A stretch of DNA of 64,000 nucleotides, taken from Tamarix chinensis. Its lineage: Eukaryota > Streptophyta > Magnoliopsida > Caryophyllales > Tamaricaceae. Every line of letters starts with the position of its first letter. Within the stretch, counting starts at the first letter, position 1. The notes beneath the pieces were generated by a model. That model did not search any database and was not told the DNA's origin. It was given only the letters and a program-made list of their open reading frames with translations. The translations under genes were made by a program, and so were the position numbers. The stretch lies in assembly GCA_030549775.1 (NCBI GenBank), contig CM060175.1:12484455-12548454 (forward strand), read 5' to 3'. Positions 49,265-61,450 of this stretch are shown here, piece after piece.

Positions 49265-49735
49265 TGCGATGTTGAAGAGATCCGGTTATCGGGATGGATA
49301 CAAGATTTTATTTATTAAACCAGTTGATTGGTGTTTCAAGGAAAAAATGAATGTACTCTTAAGTTCATTTCAAAATAATTTGACCATATTAAAATTATTT
49401 AAGGAAATCACATCCTTATTTTAGGAATACATTTGATAAATTGAGATTTTGAAAGACAAATATTCCAAATATTGGTCCTTCACATATGGATTTGGTGTCC
49501 AATTGAGGTGCTCGCTGAGTTTTTTTTTTTTTTTGGTTAGCGTATGATTTGGTTGTTCCATTTGGATTTTAGTGTAGAGTGTTCGATTGGATTTTGGTTG
49601 AGGTGCTTGCTGTAATATTTTGGTCTTTCTCGTATGGATTGGGTGTTCATCTCAGGTGTTTGAAGTAGATTCGATGCACAATTGCTAAGGGTTTTCATTT
49701 CGATTTTGTTATAGGTTTTGGAGTCATAATGGTGT
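49265..49735 (+). pseudogene. Copia leader/gag remnant
   Basis: The frame 49242-49424 (GYKILFIKPVDWCFKEKMNV) may derive from the gag start. From 49470 to 49680 an internal direct repeat of GTATGGATT-GGTGT...GAGGTG(C/T)T(T/C)G occurs about three times with 60-80-bp spacing. No zinc knuckle was found; most of gag is missing. Confidence 0.45.
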
Positions 49736-49739
49736 TGAC

Positions 49740-50120
49740 GGATAACCAGGACCAAGGTCAATACGCTATGTACTGATCAAGAGAACAATACTATCAAAAT
49801 AGGGATACAAATAGCATATACTTTCACATTAAATCATAAGTGAATAACCAAATAAATGAAACATCTCATAAAACATAAATGATCCAAATTCCTTTATTAA
49901 GTAGAATCCATTTTCATTCTTTATATACGTTGAGTGTAGGAACCCTACTATTCTTAAACAGGTGGAACGGTCTGAAAAACCTTCTCAGGGACAACATACT
50001 TGAGCCACTATTATCATTCTGTGGAATGCATCTAAAAACATCATATTCTCAAGGTAGCACACTCCCGGGCCACTATTCTCCCCTATGGAATGGGAATACA
50101 TACATACATACATACATACA

Positions 50121-50174
<54 letters not shown>

Positions 50175-51599
50175 GATAAATAGATCACCTTGGTCTTGAC
50201 TCACGTATTCAACCACTTTAAATCATTAGTATCTTTTCCATAGATTATGTTGTTGTATTTTCAATTCATGATAAGTAGGGACCCCACTATTCTTAATCCG
50301 GTAGAACGGACTGAAGCACCTTCTTAGGACAAAATGCTCTCAAGCCACTATTATTTCCGGTGGAATGGAGATTAAAAACATCTTCTCTCACATGCTCTTT
50401 CACTTTCAATGATTATTATCTCATTCAAGATTGATTTTCAGGCATAGAACATATTAAAACAAATATACATATAGTATATGTCCAAGTCCTTTCAAACCCT
50501 AATTACACTCCCTTTATCAATCAATCTCCCATGTTGATTATTCATCCATCTTATAAAGATTCATTCTCAAATATAATCATTATTATCGTGGCCATAATGT
50601 ACGGTCTAGTTCCCATAAACATACATTAATAAACATATCCTAATGTATTACTCACAGGAATCTCCAAAATTCTAAATTTCACTGTTTATCCATAATACCT
50701 CATATAAAATTTACCTAATTACCAATTCCAATAGATAACCTCATAAGGCCAATTATTAATGATGTATTTAGAGTTTGAATAACCTCTAGAATTTACACAT
50801 GGAATAATGATATTATCATTATAAGATATTTTGCCCCAAATTATCCATTAACTCATTTAAGGACCCCAAACAACAATAATACTTCTAAGAATTCCTCATA
50901 CTATTATTATCATATTTTAATCCACCGAACACATAAAATACCAAAATTCCCTTAACACCCTATAATAACCAAATTACCCTTAAGCACAAATAATAATCTT
51001 CATTTTATTAAATCTTGTACCTTCCACACATATTATTTTCCAAGTCCACAAATTATCATCATACCTCATGAGAATTCTTATATCCATTTATCAAAACTCA
51101 TTTAATCCATATTTCATACCATAAGATATATTTCCACAAATATGACATTATCACAATAAAATCATAACATAATGGTACCTCTCACCCATTCTTACTTCCT
51201 TTCAACATAATATTCATATCATCAAAAAATATCATGATCAACACATGTTACATCATATATCGAAAATATCATGAAAAACACATATAACCATACAAGCAAA
51301 TAACACCAAAAATCCTAACCATTGTATAGTATATTTAACGACTAGGACACCGGACTCTAAGCATGCAAATCCTATACTTATTCCTCTGAAGCTACTAGAA
51401 TACTACCTACAAAACATAAAAAAAATTTCATGGTTAGGCTTGAAGAGTTAAATCGAAGGAGAAATCAAGATAAATAGGCTGTGCAGCCCTGGTTGAGAGA
51501 AATGATCACACATGGCTAAAATAAGATTTCTTGATATTAGAATCAAATTAAGGCATTAATGACATGGGATTAGGATAAGAAAATTTTTGGGGTATTACA
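49740..51599 (-). mobile_element. Diverged LTR relic F inside the copia element
   Basis: Right end TTTTTGGGGTATTACA (51599) corresponds to the right ends of LTRs A and C. GGTCAATACGCTATGTACTG (49757-49776) matches the reverse complement of the box at 58365-58395 in LTR E. AACCCTACTATTCTTAAACAGGTGGAACGG and similar spaced units (49938-50090, 50278-50370) are diverged versions of the CCACTATTAT/CCGGTGG repeats. The left end is truncated or unrecognisable. Confidence 0.6.
50096..50174. repeat. (ACAT)n(TA)n microsatellite
   Basis: About 13 ACAT units (50096-50150) followed by about 13 TA units, inside LTR relic F. Confidence 0.95.
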
Positions 51600-52055
51600 A
51601 TATGTCCCAAATTAAGTAGATTTCAAGCGTTCGAGGTGACTCGGGTGGATTTGCCTTGATGAGCAATGATGTTGCTTGCATAGTTGTCAGGATTGGGATA
51701 GTGAAGGTGAAAATGCATGATTGTGTGGTCATGACACTTTACAATGTGATACATAACCCAAAGATGACCAAGAACCTCATATATTTGAGTTCTTTGGATT
51801 GTTATGGGTACTAATATGTTATTGAGGATGGTACATTGAGAGTTACAAAAGAGGCTCTAGTGGCGATGAAAGGAAATCATGTCAAGATATTGTATAAGTT
51901 GGTGGGTTCCACTATTGTAGAGATAGCTATTGTGACATCATTAAGGCTTTCAGAATTAGATTTTATGAGACTTTTCCACATGGTATTGGGAAACATAAAT
52001 GTCAAGGGTTTGATTGAGCTCTCTAAGAGGGGGCTGTTGATGGATAGAGTAGAGG
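51600..52055 (+). pseudogene. Copia protease / pre-integrase region
   Basis: 51645-52000 reads GGFALMSNDVACIVVRIGIV, NPKMTKNLIYLSSLD, TLRVTKEALVAMKGNHVKIL. These are the Tork-type stretches downstream of the protease active site and in the GAG-pre-integrase domain. The catalytic DSG itself is not present (lost with the sequence replaced by relic F). Confidence 0.75.
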
Positions 52056-52730
52056 TATTATGGAATTCTCTAAACACTGTGTATTTGGCAAGCATGAGAG
52101 GGTTATATTTTCAACAACTAAGCATAGTATGAGAGGGTCTTTTGAGTATATCCATTCGGGTTTGTGGGGTCCAATGAGAGTGGTTTCCAAAAGTGGTTCA
52201 CTGTACTTACTCACATTCATTAATGGCTTCTCTAGAAAGGCATGGGCTTATTTCTTAAAGTATAAGAATGGTGTATTTAGTGTTTTCAAATATTGGAAGA
52301 CCTTGATAGAGAAGTACGCCAGGAAGTAGGTTAAGTGTCTCAAGATAAATAATGGTCTTGAGTTTTTTAGCATAGTTTCACCACTTTATACCAAGAACAT
52401 GGGATATAGAGACACTGCACTTGTGTTGGAAGACAACAACAAAATGGGGTTGTTGAGCAGATGAACATAACCTTATTGGAGAAGGCTCAATACATTTTAT
52501 CATAGGGAAGGTTAGGTAGAGACTTTTAGGCTGAGGTAGTTCATATGGCAGCATACTAGGTTATCCGATCACCGAATCGATTCATTAATTTGAAGAAACC
52601 TAAGGATTTATGTTTTGGTAAGCCAGTTGGTTACTATGATTTTCATGTCTTTGGTTGCCCTACTTATGCTTATGTGAATGATGGTAAACTTAAGACTAGA
52701 GCCAAGAAGTGTATTTTTCTTGGCTTTACA
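52056..52730 (+). pseudogene. Copia integrase
   Basis: HCVFGKHERV is the last zinc-binding segment. Catalytic positions are lost: YIHSGLWGP has Gly for the first Asp (usual HSDLWGP), and INNGLEF has Asn for the second (usual TDNGLEF). FINGFSRKAWAYFLK follows the first. Stops occur after 52329 and further on. The copia KARK..FLGF block is seen as KKCIFLGF near 52710. Confidence 0.82.
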
Positions 52731-54130
52731 TACTGAGTGAAGAGGTATAGGTTATGGGACCCAACTACATCTAAGTTCTTAACCAGTAGGGATGTTACCT
52801 TAAATGAGTATGTGTTCCTTTAGAAGATAGAATCTTATGATGGTGTCGCTAAGAAGGAGAAGCGGGATAGTGCTTCGGGCTAGGTGGAGGTTCACATTGA
52901 GTTGGATGATAGAGATAATTCTAATAGATCTTCCTAAAGTGGGTGGATCCAGGCAATAAGTGGAGTAAAGGGGAGTTGCTATATGTAGAGGACAGAGGAT
53001 TGAAAAACCTTCGGTCAGGTACAATTATGAAGAATTGGTTGGCTATGCTTTATCTAGTTCATAAATTATTATTGATGTGCATGAGCCAACATTATTCTTA
53101 GAGGCTATTGAGAATACTGATTCTGCTGAGTGGGGTACGACTATGGAGGAAGAGATGGAGTCCTTATTGAAGAAACATAAATGAGAACTTATGAAGGCAT
53201 CGAAGAAGAAAAAGATTGTTGATTGCAAGTGGGTGTACATGTTCAAATAGGGAGATCCAATGGTTGAGAGACCAAGGAACATGGATTTTTTAGTTGCATG
53301 TAGATTTAGTCAGATTCTAGGTGTGAACTATAATGAGTTATTTTCTCCTATGGTCAGACATACTTCTATTCATACCTTATTTGCACTTGTGACTATGCAT
53401 GATCTTGAGCTGGAGCAGTTGAATGTTAAAACTATATTTTTGCATGGTGACCTTGAGGAGGATATTTACATGTGATAGCCTGATAGGTTTGTGATAGAAG
53501 GGTTACGTGATCATGTGTGTCTATTGAAGAGGTCACTATACAATATGAAGCAATCTCCTAAATAGTGGTGTAAATGATTTGATCAATTAATGATTAAGCA
53601 TGGTTTCTCTAGGATTGAGTATGATGGATTTGTGTACTTAAAGGAGATGGAGGGTAGGTCTTTTGTGTATCTTTTTTTATATGTTGATGACATGCTTATG
53701 GTAGAAAAAGATATGTCTATGTTGATAAGGTGAAGACAATGCTGAAGAGTAAGTTTGAGATGAAGGATATTGGCGTTGTGAAGAGGATCCTTGACATAGA
53801 GACCATTAGAAACTGTGAGTATAAGCTTTTGTACATGTCATAGGGTTCCTATGTGAAAAAGTTGTTGGAGAGATTTTATATGATGGAAGCTAAGATGGTG
53901 AGCACTCTATTGGCTACTCACTTCAGATGTTCTGCTTTGGAGTGTCCCAAATCTAAAGAGGAAGAGGATTTCATGGCGAGTGTTCCATATTCGAATGTTG
54001 TTGGTTGTATCATGTACACTATGGTATGTATCCGACTTGATACTACTCAAGCTTGTGAGTCGATATATGGTGAATCCAAGAAAGGCTCACTAGAAAACAA
54101 TGAAGTGGATCCTTATATACTTGAGAGAAC
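52731..54130 (+). pseudogene. Copia reverse transcriptase
   Basis: Motifs in order: FSQILGVNYNELFSPMVRHT (53290-53360), LELEQLNVKTIFLHGDLEED (53406-53462), MKQSPKQWxKxF (53547-53580, with a stop for one Trp/Tyr), LYVDDMLMV (53677-53702, YVDD box intact), LERFYMMEAKMVSTLLATHF (53865-53930) and VPYSNVVGCIMYTMVCIRLD (53981-54040). This is the Tork/Tnt1-like type. Stops at 53476 and elsewhere, and a frameshift near 53708, disable it. Confidence 0.88.
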
Positions 54131-54735
54131 AACATCATCTTATATTGAGTAAGGGAGATCAATTGGTTCACTAGTTGGGTTTGCGGACTCTGATCATGGT
54201 TGGGAACTTGATAAAAGGAGATCCACCAGTGGTTATTTTTTCTATCTTGGTGATTCAGCTATTAGGTGGAGGCCTTTCTTGTATAATATGACAACCTTGT
54301 TCACTACTAAGGTAGAGTATATGGTTATGATAGAGGATTTTTAGGAAGCCTTGTGGCTTGGTGGTTTAGTATGAGAGTTGGCATTTGTCATGGTGCTCCA
54401 TTTGTTCATGGTGATAGCCAAAGTACTATTTTTTTTAGTAAAGAATCAGAATTATTTTCATCGTCAAAAGAAGCACATTGACATAAAGTATCACTTTATT
54501 CAGGGTATTGTTGCTGTAGGCAAAGTTGTATTAAAGAAAGTGGGTATTTTGGATAATCTGGATAATATACTACCGAAGCCACTGGCCGTGGGTAAATTTG
54601 AGTGTTTCTCAAACTTGATTGGTGTTCATAGGTCATAAGACCCTTTGTTGGGATAGGGTTTTTATAGAGATATTTATATGTCATGCATCACAAATACTAT
54701 GTTAAGGTAGAGAATTGTGAGTTTTGACTGGGAAT
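54131..54735 (+). pseudogene. Copia RNase H and 3' end
   Basis: VGFADSDHGWELDKRRSTSG (54177-54233) is the RNase H entry with the first Asp preserved. TLFTTKVEYMVM (54297-54330) replaces the usual STTEAEYMA, losing the Glu of the motif. RQKKHIDIKYHFIQ (54462-54506) is the conserved R-x-KHIDI-Y-H-I block. No clear polypurine tract precedes the 3' LTR (GACTGGGAATT). Confidence 0.8.
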
Positions 54736-55283
54736 TTGAGCACAACATAATATTGTGTTAGTTTGTGCATGTGTTGAAGAAGTTTGGTGTAGTATGGAGT
54801 TTTATGTAAGAAACGTAAGAAACATAGGGGCGGGGGGTGGGGGTACTGTGTTAATAAACACAATCCGTGTTTCTGAGAGAAAATTTTGATGTGTTTTCGG
54901 CCAAAGTTGAAAGTAAGGAACTAAACACGGGGTCCCGTATTTCCTAAACATACACTGTATTTTTTCCTTATTTTCGAAATACGTTATTTTTTCCCATAGG
55001 GTTTTTTCCTTCTTTAAAAGGAGACATTTTGAAACCCTAGTTGTTGAGAGTCGTCCATCCCAACTTTTTCTTATCCATATAATTATCCATTCAAATAGAA
55101 TTGTGAACTTGTGTAATTGATTAATTGGTTAGTTTAATCATCTTGTAATTACACAAGATCACGAATAAAGATCTCTAATTTTTACTCAATTTTTCTATTT
55201 TGTGATTGAGTCCTCAATTGTGCATAATCTTGTTATTTCTGATTTAGTTTGAATCTCTATACATCCACAATAAGTCTACAACA
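54736..55283 (+). repeat. Copia 3' LTR
   Basis: Begins TGAGCACAAC and is collinear with 36512-36546 plus 48761-49249, ~85% identical by eye. It contains a G-rich run at 54829-54843 absent from the 5' copy. Confidence 0.85.
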
Positions 55284-55473
55284 GATAGGCCAGTCAATCA
55301 TAATAGGTATCTAATCGTTTTTTCCTCACTCCCTAACTAGTATGATTCACATACTTCTTGTAGCCATTTATATGGAAGCCTGCTCTTTCGGGTCACTTCA
55401 TTCACTTGCTCCTTTTCCATCCTAAACAATACACCAAATATACACCAATCATTTGGCCACATGCATCACCTGT
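55284..55473 (-). pseudogene. PMD relic, middle fragment
   Basis: Minus strand reads FRMEKEQVNEVTRKSRLPYKWLQE then TIRYL. This corresponds to the PMD segment with a GRL-x-x-x-WL core. It is bounded by the copia 3' LTR on one side and LTR E on the other. Confidence 0.6.
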
Positions 55474-55769
55474 TGAAATGCTCAAAAACCATAATTTAGG
55501 AGATTATGATAAAATAGGGACTTATTAGGGAAATTAATTAAATATATTATTTGATTAAAATAAGGGGATTATTTAAAGAAAAAAAGAGAGGAAAATAATA
55601 AAGAATTTAATTGGGGAAGATTAGATTATTTTTCTAGTTGAACATAGAATTTAGAAAAATTACCCAAAATATCCTAAATTATTATAAAAAGGAATCTAAT
55701 TATTATCTTACTAATTTTTATTATTTTTAAATATTCAAAAATACCATAATATCTTAAACACCCCAACCA

Positions 55770-56900
55770 ACCTATTTTTCCTCTTTTCCTTCATTTTCCC
55801 CTTTTCTTCCTTCTTTTTCTCCTTTTTGTTTTTCCCCTCTTCCTCTCAGATTAGGCCACGATCTCGACCCAACTCCCTCCTCCCTCTCTTCTCTCCCCGC
55901 ACAGCCCAGCTCGCTTTTTTTCCTTTCTCCCTCGATAGACTGGTCTCCCTCTTTTTCTTTCTTTTCTTTTCCCCCCAAACCAGTCAGCCAACCACCTTCT
56001 TCTTCTTCCTCCCTTTTCCCTCCCACGCATTGCAGGTCAAGCTTGCAACTCTACACCGCCTGAACTACCCTACCACCGTACTTTCTTACAACCCCTCTCC
56101 CCTATCTCCCCCATCCTTTTCCTTTCCCATTCAATCCAAACCCCCTACACTTACCCCCTCACACGCTTCCTTCCCCTTCCTCTTTCCCCCACCTGCCGAC
56201 CTGTGCCTTGCAAATCGCAGGCTCATACCGCATGCCACTACTAGCCTAGGATTCTACCTTACCTGCCCCCTTATCCTCTTCCCCCCTTTTTATATCCTCC
56301 CTTCAATGGCCTATAAATACCCCATACTGATCTAATTTAGCCCTCTTTACTCTACCTAGAAAATTCAGCATACTTCGCCATCGCCACTTTAGATGATGCC
56401 CCGGCCACCGTCGTGCAACACTGCCGCCTAAAACACCACCCAAACCCTTCCCTGCATTACCCTCCACCAAGCCAAACCACTCACCCACCCTGGTTCCCCC
56501 TACACAAGCCACCCAATCGTGCAAAAGTTGGCTGCTCGACTTGCCACTTTTCACCCATTGTCATACCTCTTGCCACCATGCGCAGATGCGCTGCCTCCTC
56601 CGGCACCATCACCACCTCTCTTGCCACCCAATCCACTCAGCAGAGCCACCCCTACCTTCATTTCTCCCTTTCTCCCTCTCCTTCATCCTTCCTCCTTCTC
56701 CACCACCCTCGGCCACCACCACCACCACCACCTACGCCGCCGCCCTTGCTACGCCACCACCACCACTCCAACCCTCTCAACCCAGAGATTCCACCACCAC
56801 CACAACCACCATCTCACTCTCACTCTACTAGCCCTAAAAGGACACCTCTCCAACCCCCCACTTCCTCCACCGCAGCCGTCGCCGTCACCGCCTAGTTGCC
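55770..56900 (+). other. Pyrimidine-rich, GC-rich island of LTR E
   Basis: Strongly C+T-rich on the plus strand with CCACCACCA runs (56700-56810). The long Pro/Ser/His-rich open frames (for example 56413-56895) are composition artefacts without domains. Confidence 0.7.
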
Positions 56901-56964
56901 ACCTCTACTAGATTGTGGCCTAACCTTCCTAGCCTTAATGATAATTATGCAATTATTATTCTAA

Positions 56965-57010
56965 CCTTATTATTATTATTATTATTATTGATGTTGTTGT
57001 TGTTGTTGTT

Positions 57011-57042
<32 letters not shown>

Positions 57043-57075
57043 CATTATCATTATCGTTACTATTATTATTATTAT
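56965..57075 (+). repeat. (TTA)n(TTG)n microsatellite in LTR E
   Basis: TTATTATTA from 56968, TTG repeats to about 57041, then ATT runs; same position as the ATT tract of LTR B. Confidence 0.9.
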
Positions 57076-58742
57076 AACTAATACTGTTAATAACACCTTA
57101 TCATTAACCAATATAGCTACCTAAACCTTTTTTGGCTAATAATAGCATGATTAACTGTTTTAAGGATAATATCATTATTTTTACTAATAAAGCTACTATT
57201 ATTATTAATATCCCTAATACTAGACTATAATAAAGGTAAGTAGGAAATAATGATTATGTTGATAAGAGGGAAGTTAACCCTACCTCTTATAGGTAAACCA
57301 AGTCCAAACCCTAAGGAGGCATAGGAGAGTGCTCCAAGTCCGGTATTGTTTTAGGTAAGGATGTGGTTAAGGCCTAATATCTACATTATGTGCTTTTCAT
57401 GTTATGTGTGATGGGATATTTGTATACCTTATGTGATTATGACTACTTACTTGTAGCGCAGCGCGGAACTAAGGTAAGTATATGTGTTCTCTTTATGGCA
57501 TATATAAAATGATAATGTATCATGTGACTTATGGTGCTTATGTGATATGGCCCTTTAGGACATGCATGCTAGGAAGCTTTAAAAGATATGGTGTGGTGGT
57601 GGAAATATGAAAGGGGTAAAGGAAGTGAGTTAACTAGATAGAAGTAAGAATGACCTAATTACTTATGGATGGACAAATAAAAGGATGATATGGACAAAAT
57701 AAGAAAGTGAGGTGAATCTTGCATTGGGAGTCCAGAGTTTGTATGGGGATGATTCTTACGTGAGAAAAGTTTATTTGAGGGATAAGTAAAGTATAGGGAG
57801 AGTTTTTTGGGTGATTGGAATCCATTGGTGAAAAATAGTACGTAGGTTGATATACGGGTACATGGGGAACTTGGCTAGGGTTTGGGAGGAAACCCTAAAT
57901 GGAGGACATTGTGGAAGGGAGAAATAATGGAGAGGATTGGAATATGAGGTAAGAGTGGAAGGATGTCACATGAAGGGTGAATGTGTGTCATGTGGAAGAG
58001 GGGATGGTGAGTGAGAGTAATGGAGGGATAACATATAAGAAAAGAGAGGTACTAGGGTTTGGGGTGACCAATTAGGGTTTCATATTCACATATGCAAAAT
58101 GGGAAGTAAAGTGGGATGCTTAGGGATGAATCAAGTGAGGTGATGAGTTGGGGGAAAGGAAACGTGGGTTGTGTGAGATAGAGGAAGGTTGAGCTGTTTC
58201 TAGGGAAAACCCTAGAGAGCGATAGTGAGTTAACTCAGAGATCTAATGATTAAGTTAACCGGACTGTAACACGACCTATGTTATTTGTATTTCTTGTATG
58301 GTTTATCTGTATAGTTACTTGCTGGTGTTATTTTTACTCTGTGTATGGCCTTAGCTGCATGGTTACCTTACTCAGTACATAGCGTATTGACCACCTATTT
58401 CATGGGTGCTTCTCATTCTGATGAATAGAGGTCCATTCTGAGTTTGTGCAAGTAGGAAACGTCGTTTTCGATGCCTATGATGCTTATGAGGTGCTGGGTG
58501 GGGCTGAGAGTTGACCTTTGGGACTTGGCATGAGAGCCCAAGAGACCGGCCTCTTCTTGTTTATGTTTTTCGTTTTATTGTGTTTTACCTTTTATCTCCA
58601 TGGGGGCTTCGACTACGTAACCCTTTTTCAGTTGTAATGACTTTTAATTACACACTCTGATTCTCTCATTATGAATATTTTATTTTTCTATGTTTCTCTT
58701 CCTTACGTGTGTTTAATGATTTGTGAAATTATCCTTAGCCTT

Positions 58743-58786
58743 GTGGTTGGTACGAGACTGGCCGAGGCTAGGCTTGTACTAATCAC
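58743..58786 (+). other. Conserved LTR-end hairpin in LTR E
   Basis: Arms 58743-58763 and 58766-58786 pair at 20 of 21 positions (G-U allowed), with one A.G mismatch at pair 15 as in LTR B. Many stem bases differ from B but pairing is kept. It lies 75 nt from the LTR end. Confidence 0.78.
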
Positions 58787-58861
58787 GGCAGTAGCAACCC
58801 CGTGCTTGTGTTTGTTTTAATTAAAAGAAAATTTTCAACTGTGACTTTTGAAGGTGTTACA

Positions 58862-59330
58862 CCTTTCATCTCTAAATGTAATAAATAACGATAAACTCAT
58901 AGCCTTAGTGTATGATTTACGTCTAAAAGGTTGACTTTCATTTCACCCCATGGCATATGAAAGTTGTTGGTATCTATCAACCTTCTCTCCATAAAGGTTG
59001 ATATAAGTGGCAGGTTGGCGTGCTCAAATGTGCAGGCTAGAAGGTGTGATAATTAAATTTCTCATATGAGAGTGATTATCCTTTAATTTACGCTTTCAAG
59101 AAATGTTTCCAACACCTCATATCTAGTGTGGATCTTTGGACAACCACAATTCTAAAAAAATAAAAGAAACAAATGTAAGGAGTACATGATAGTTTACACA
59201 TGAAATAAGAACTAAGAATCACTAAATAGGCTAAACATACCTTCCCAAACCATAAATCTAAAATAGTATGAATGCCAAAGCTTGGGATCAAATTAGGAAT
59301 TATTGGACCTCCGAGACATGGCTCAAGTAA
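58862..59330 (-). pseudogene. PMD relic, 5' part with one intron
   Basis: Minus strand: IPSFGIHTILDLWFGK (59290-59241), then an 89-bp intron (donor AAG|GTATG at 59240, acceptor TTTTAG at 59152). The coding part continues with STLDMRCWKHFLK, then NNFHMPWGEMKVNLLDV (58960-58900). The 'FHLP-GEMTITL-DV' box is the hallmark of the plant mobile domain. Stops are present. The relic continues leftwards across LTR E and the copia element. Confidence 0.68.
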
Positions 59331-59386
59331 GTAACATTCATCCTTCAGTTGTATACCCCATTAATCTTCACTGGCATCATCATCAT

Positions 59387-59513
<127 letters not shown>

Positions 59514-60955
59514 ATCACCATGAAGTACATATGTCGATGAGGATGTCTGATATAGAACCACCCGCAAAAACTAGGTGGGCTAAGGATGATGGTACTTTCA
59601 TGTTAGTCAGTGTTGGCGATATAAGAAAATATATTTATTTTTTAGATAATATAAAATTTATGTACCTCAAACCTCCATACCTCAAAATTCCTAAATCGAC
59701 CATTAATGATGGATGACCTACATAGTCTGTAAATATTGGCATGGTAGAAGCCTGATGACTAAACCTTGGTTGTTCAAGAGCTTTTTTCATATTCTTGTTG
59801 TTCGGCAGCTTCTTTTGATTCTTGTTAGCTAGATTTTTTACCTCATCATAATCCTTTAGTAAGAGTTCTTTGAAGACTTATCAGACAAGACATCAGAGTA
59901 GGTTATGTTGTAGCGTTTCTGCTACATCATGGAGAAGAGGTAACAGGACAATCCTCTATCATATCTAGTATTCTGTCTTATCTACGATTCATTTGAATTT
60001 CAATACCAAAACTACGTCAATTATAATTAAATACATGAATGACAAGTAAATGGTTATGACAAAAACAAAAAGTAAACACCTAGGTAAGAGTAATGTAATC
60101 GTTAGATATTATAATATCAACCCATACTATGATATCCAAAGAAATATATATACCCATCTTTATAGCCAAAAAATTTATTCATATATTGTGTTTAATATAA
60201 ATTTCTCAACAACTTTTGATTTATTTTATAAGCATCATAAATAATGTTTAAAGATTTAAGAAAATTTATATAATCTTATAAATAAGTCCTCTAAATATAT
60301 TAATTAAAATAATATCCTTTCAAAGTTATTCAAAATAAACTATCCAAAATTATATAATATACAAACTCAAAAAAATTTGTATATACCTGCCATTATGACA
60401 TAATCATAAATAAATCTTAATAAACCTAACAAACTAAAATAAATATCTATATAACATCTAATTAAACACTTATCTCTCCTAACACCTTTAAATTTATATA
60501 ATCTCTTAAACTAATCCTCTATTATATTAATTAAAATAACAACTAAATATTTATGAAGTCAAAATACATCAATAATAATTTTATTAATTACTAGGAGCAG
60601 TTTAGTATAATATAACAACTAAATACACTTAATTATCCAAATACCGACGGTATCTTACAAAATACATCCTAACGGTAATCTTTAACAAATACTTACTCCA
60701 CCACCGTTCGTTCTTATCAAATCCCTTACTCATCTACCGATTTTTTTTTTTCCGAAACTTTTACCTTAGGACAAACTTCCGAAACGATGACCCCCTCCAA
60801 AATTTATCTAAGACCTTCTGCGAAAATTAGCAAAACAAACAAATCGAATAAAAATATAAACATAGCTAATCTATTATAAAAAAAATTAATATAAATATAA
60901 AGAGATCTAACAAATTTAATTAATATATTAAAAAATATAATTAAAATATAAACAT
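59514..60955. other. AT-rich intergenic DNA
   Basis: No coding or repeat structure recognised, apart from a T run at 60741-60752. Confidence 0.45.
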
Positions 60956-60959
60956 ACAC

Positions 60960-61450
60960 TTCCCCTAACAACATTTTCTACCCATCCCTCCCCCCATCCA
61001 ATAACAGTTTTTACCCATCTCGCTCCCTCCCATGGCATTTTCTGTTAATCCCATCCCTCGTCTAACAACATATTTGGCCGATCTTTTCCTCACCTCACTA
61101 ACACTTCGTGCCATTTCCTTTCCATCCCCAACCCAATGAGAGCTTTTGCTGATCTCACCCCCTCCTATGGCAGTTTCTGTTGATTCCATCCCTGTCCAAT
61201 GGCATATTTGGCTGATCTTTCCCTCATCCTACCAACACTTCATATTATTTATTTTCCTTCCTCAATGACATTTTCTACTGATCCCTCTCCCCACCAACGG
61301 TATTTTTTTGCGGATCTCACCCCCTCCCATAACATTTTCTATGGATCCCAACCCCCATCCAACCACATATTTGGCAGATCTTTCCCTTAACCCACAGGCA
61401 CTTCGTGCCATTTCCTTTCCCAACATTTTTTTACCGATCTTGTGTCATTT
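60960..61450. repeat. Higher-order tandem repeat, 134-163-bp unit
   Basis: CATATTTGG(C)CGATCTTT recurs at about 61069, 61203 and 61366; CACTTCGTGCCATTTCCTTTCC recurs at about 61103 and 61399. Each unit is built of ~40-bp subunits with CATTTTCT-(G/A)(T/C)-(T/G)GATCCCA...CCCTCCC. About three units; both ends fade. Confidence 0.7.

Larger units (their letters stand above)
36512..55283 (+). mobile_element. Degenerate Ty1/copia (Tork-like) retrotransposon, split by nested LTRs
   Basis: The 5' LTR is 36512-36546 plus 48756-49249 (interrupted by LTR C). The primer site is at 49253, the internal region is 49250-54735 and the 3' LTR is 54736-55283. Both LTRs start TGAGCACAACATAATATT and end CAACA. 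The order of domains (protease/pre-integrase, integrase, RT, RNase H) is that of copia. The internal region is also interrupted by LTR relic F. It inserted into a PMD gene. I could not see a target duplication (ATATT at the left, GATAG at the right). All domains are broken. Confidence 0.85.
55474..58861 (+). mobile_element. Solo LTR E in the PMD relic
   Basis: 3,388 bp, TGAAATGCTC...GGTGTTACA, target duplication CCTGT (55469-55473) versus CCTTT (58862-58866), one mismatch. It is collinear with LTR B but shorter, lacking the B minisatellite and the CCACCGG repeats. No internal retroelement sequence is present. Confidence 0.82.
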
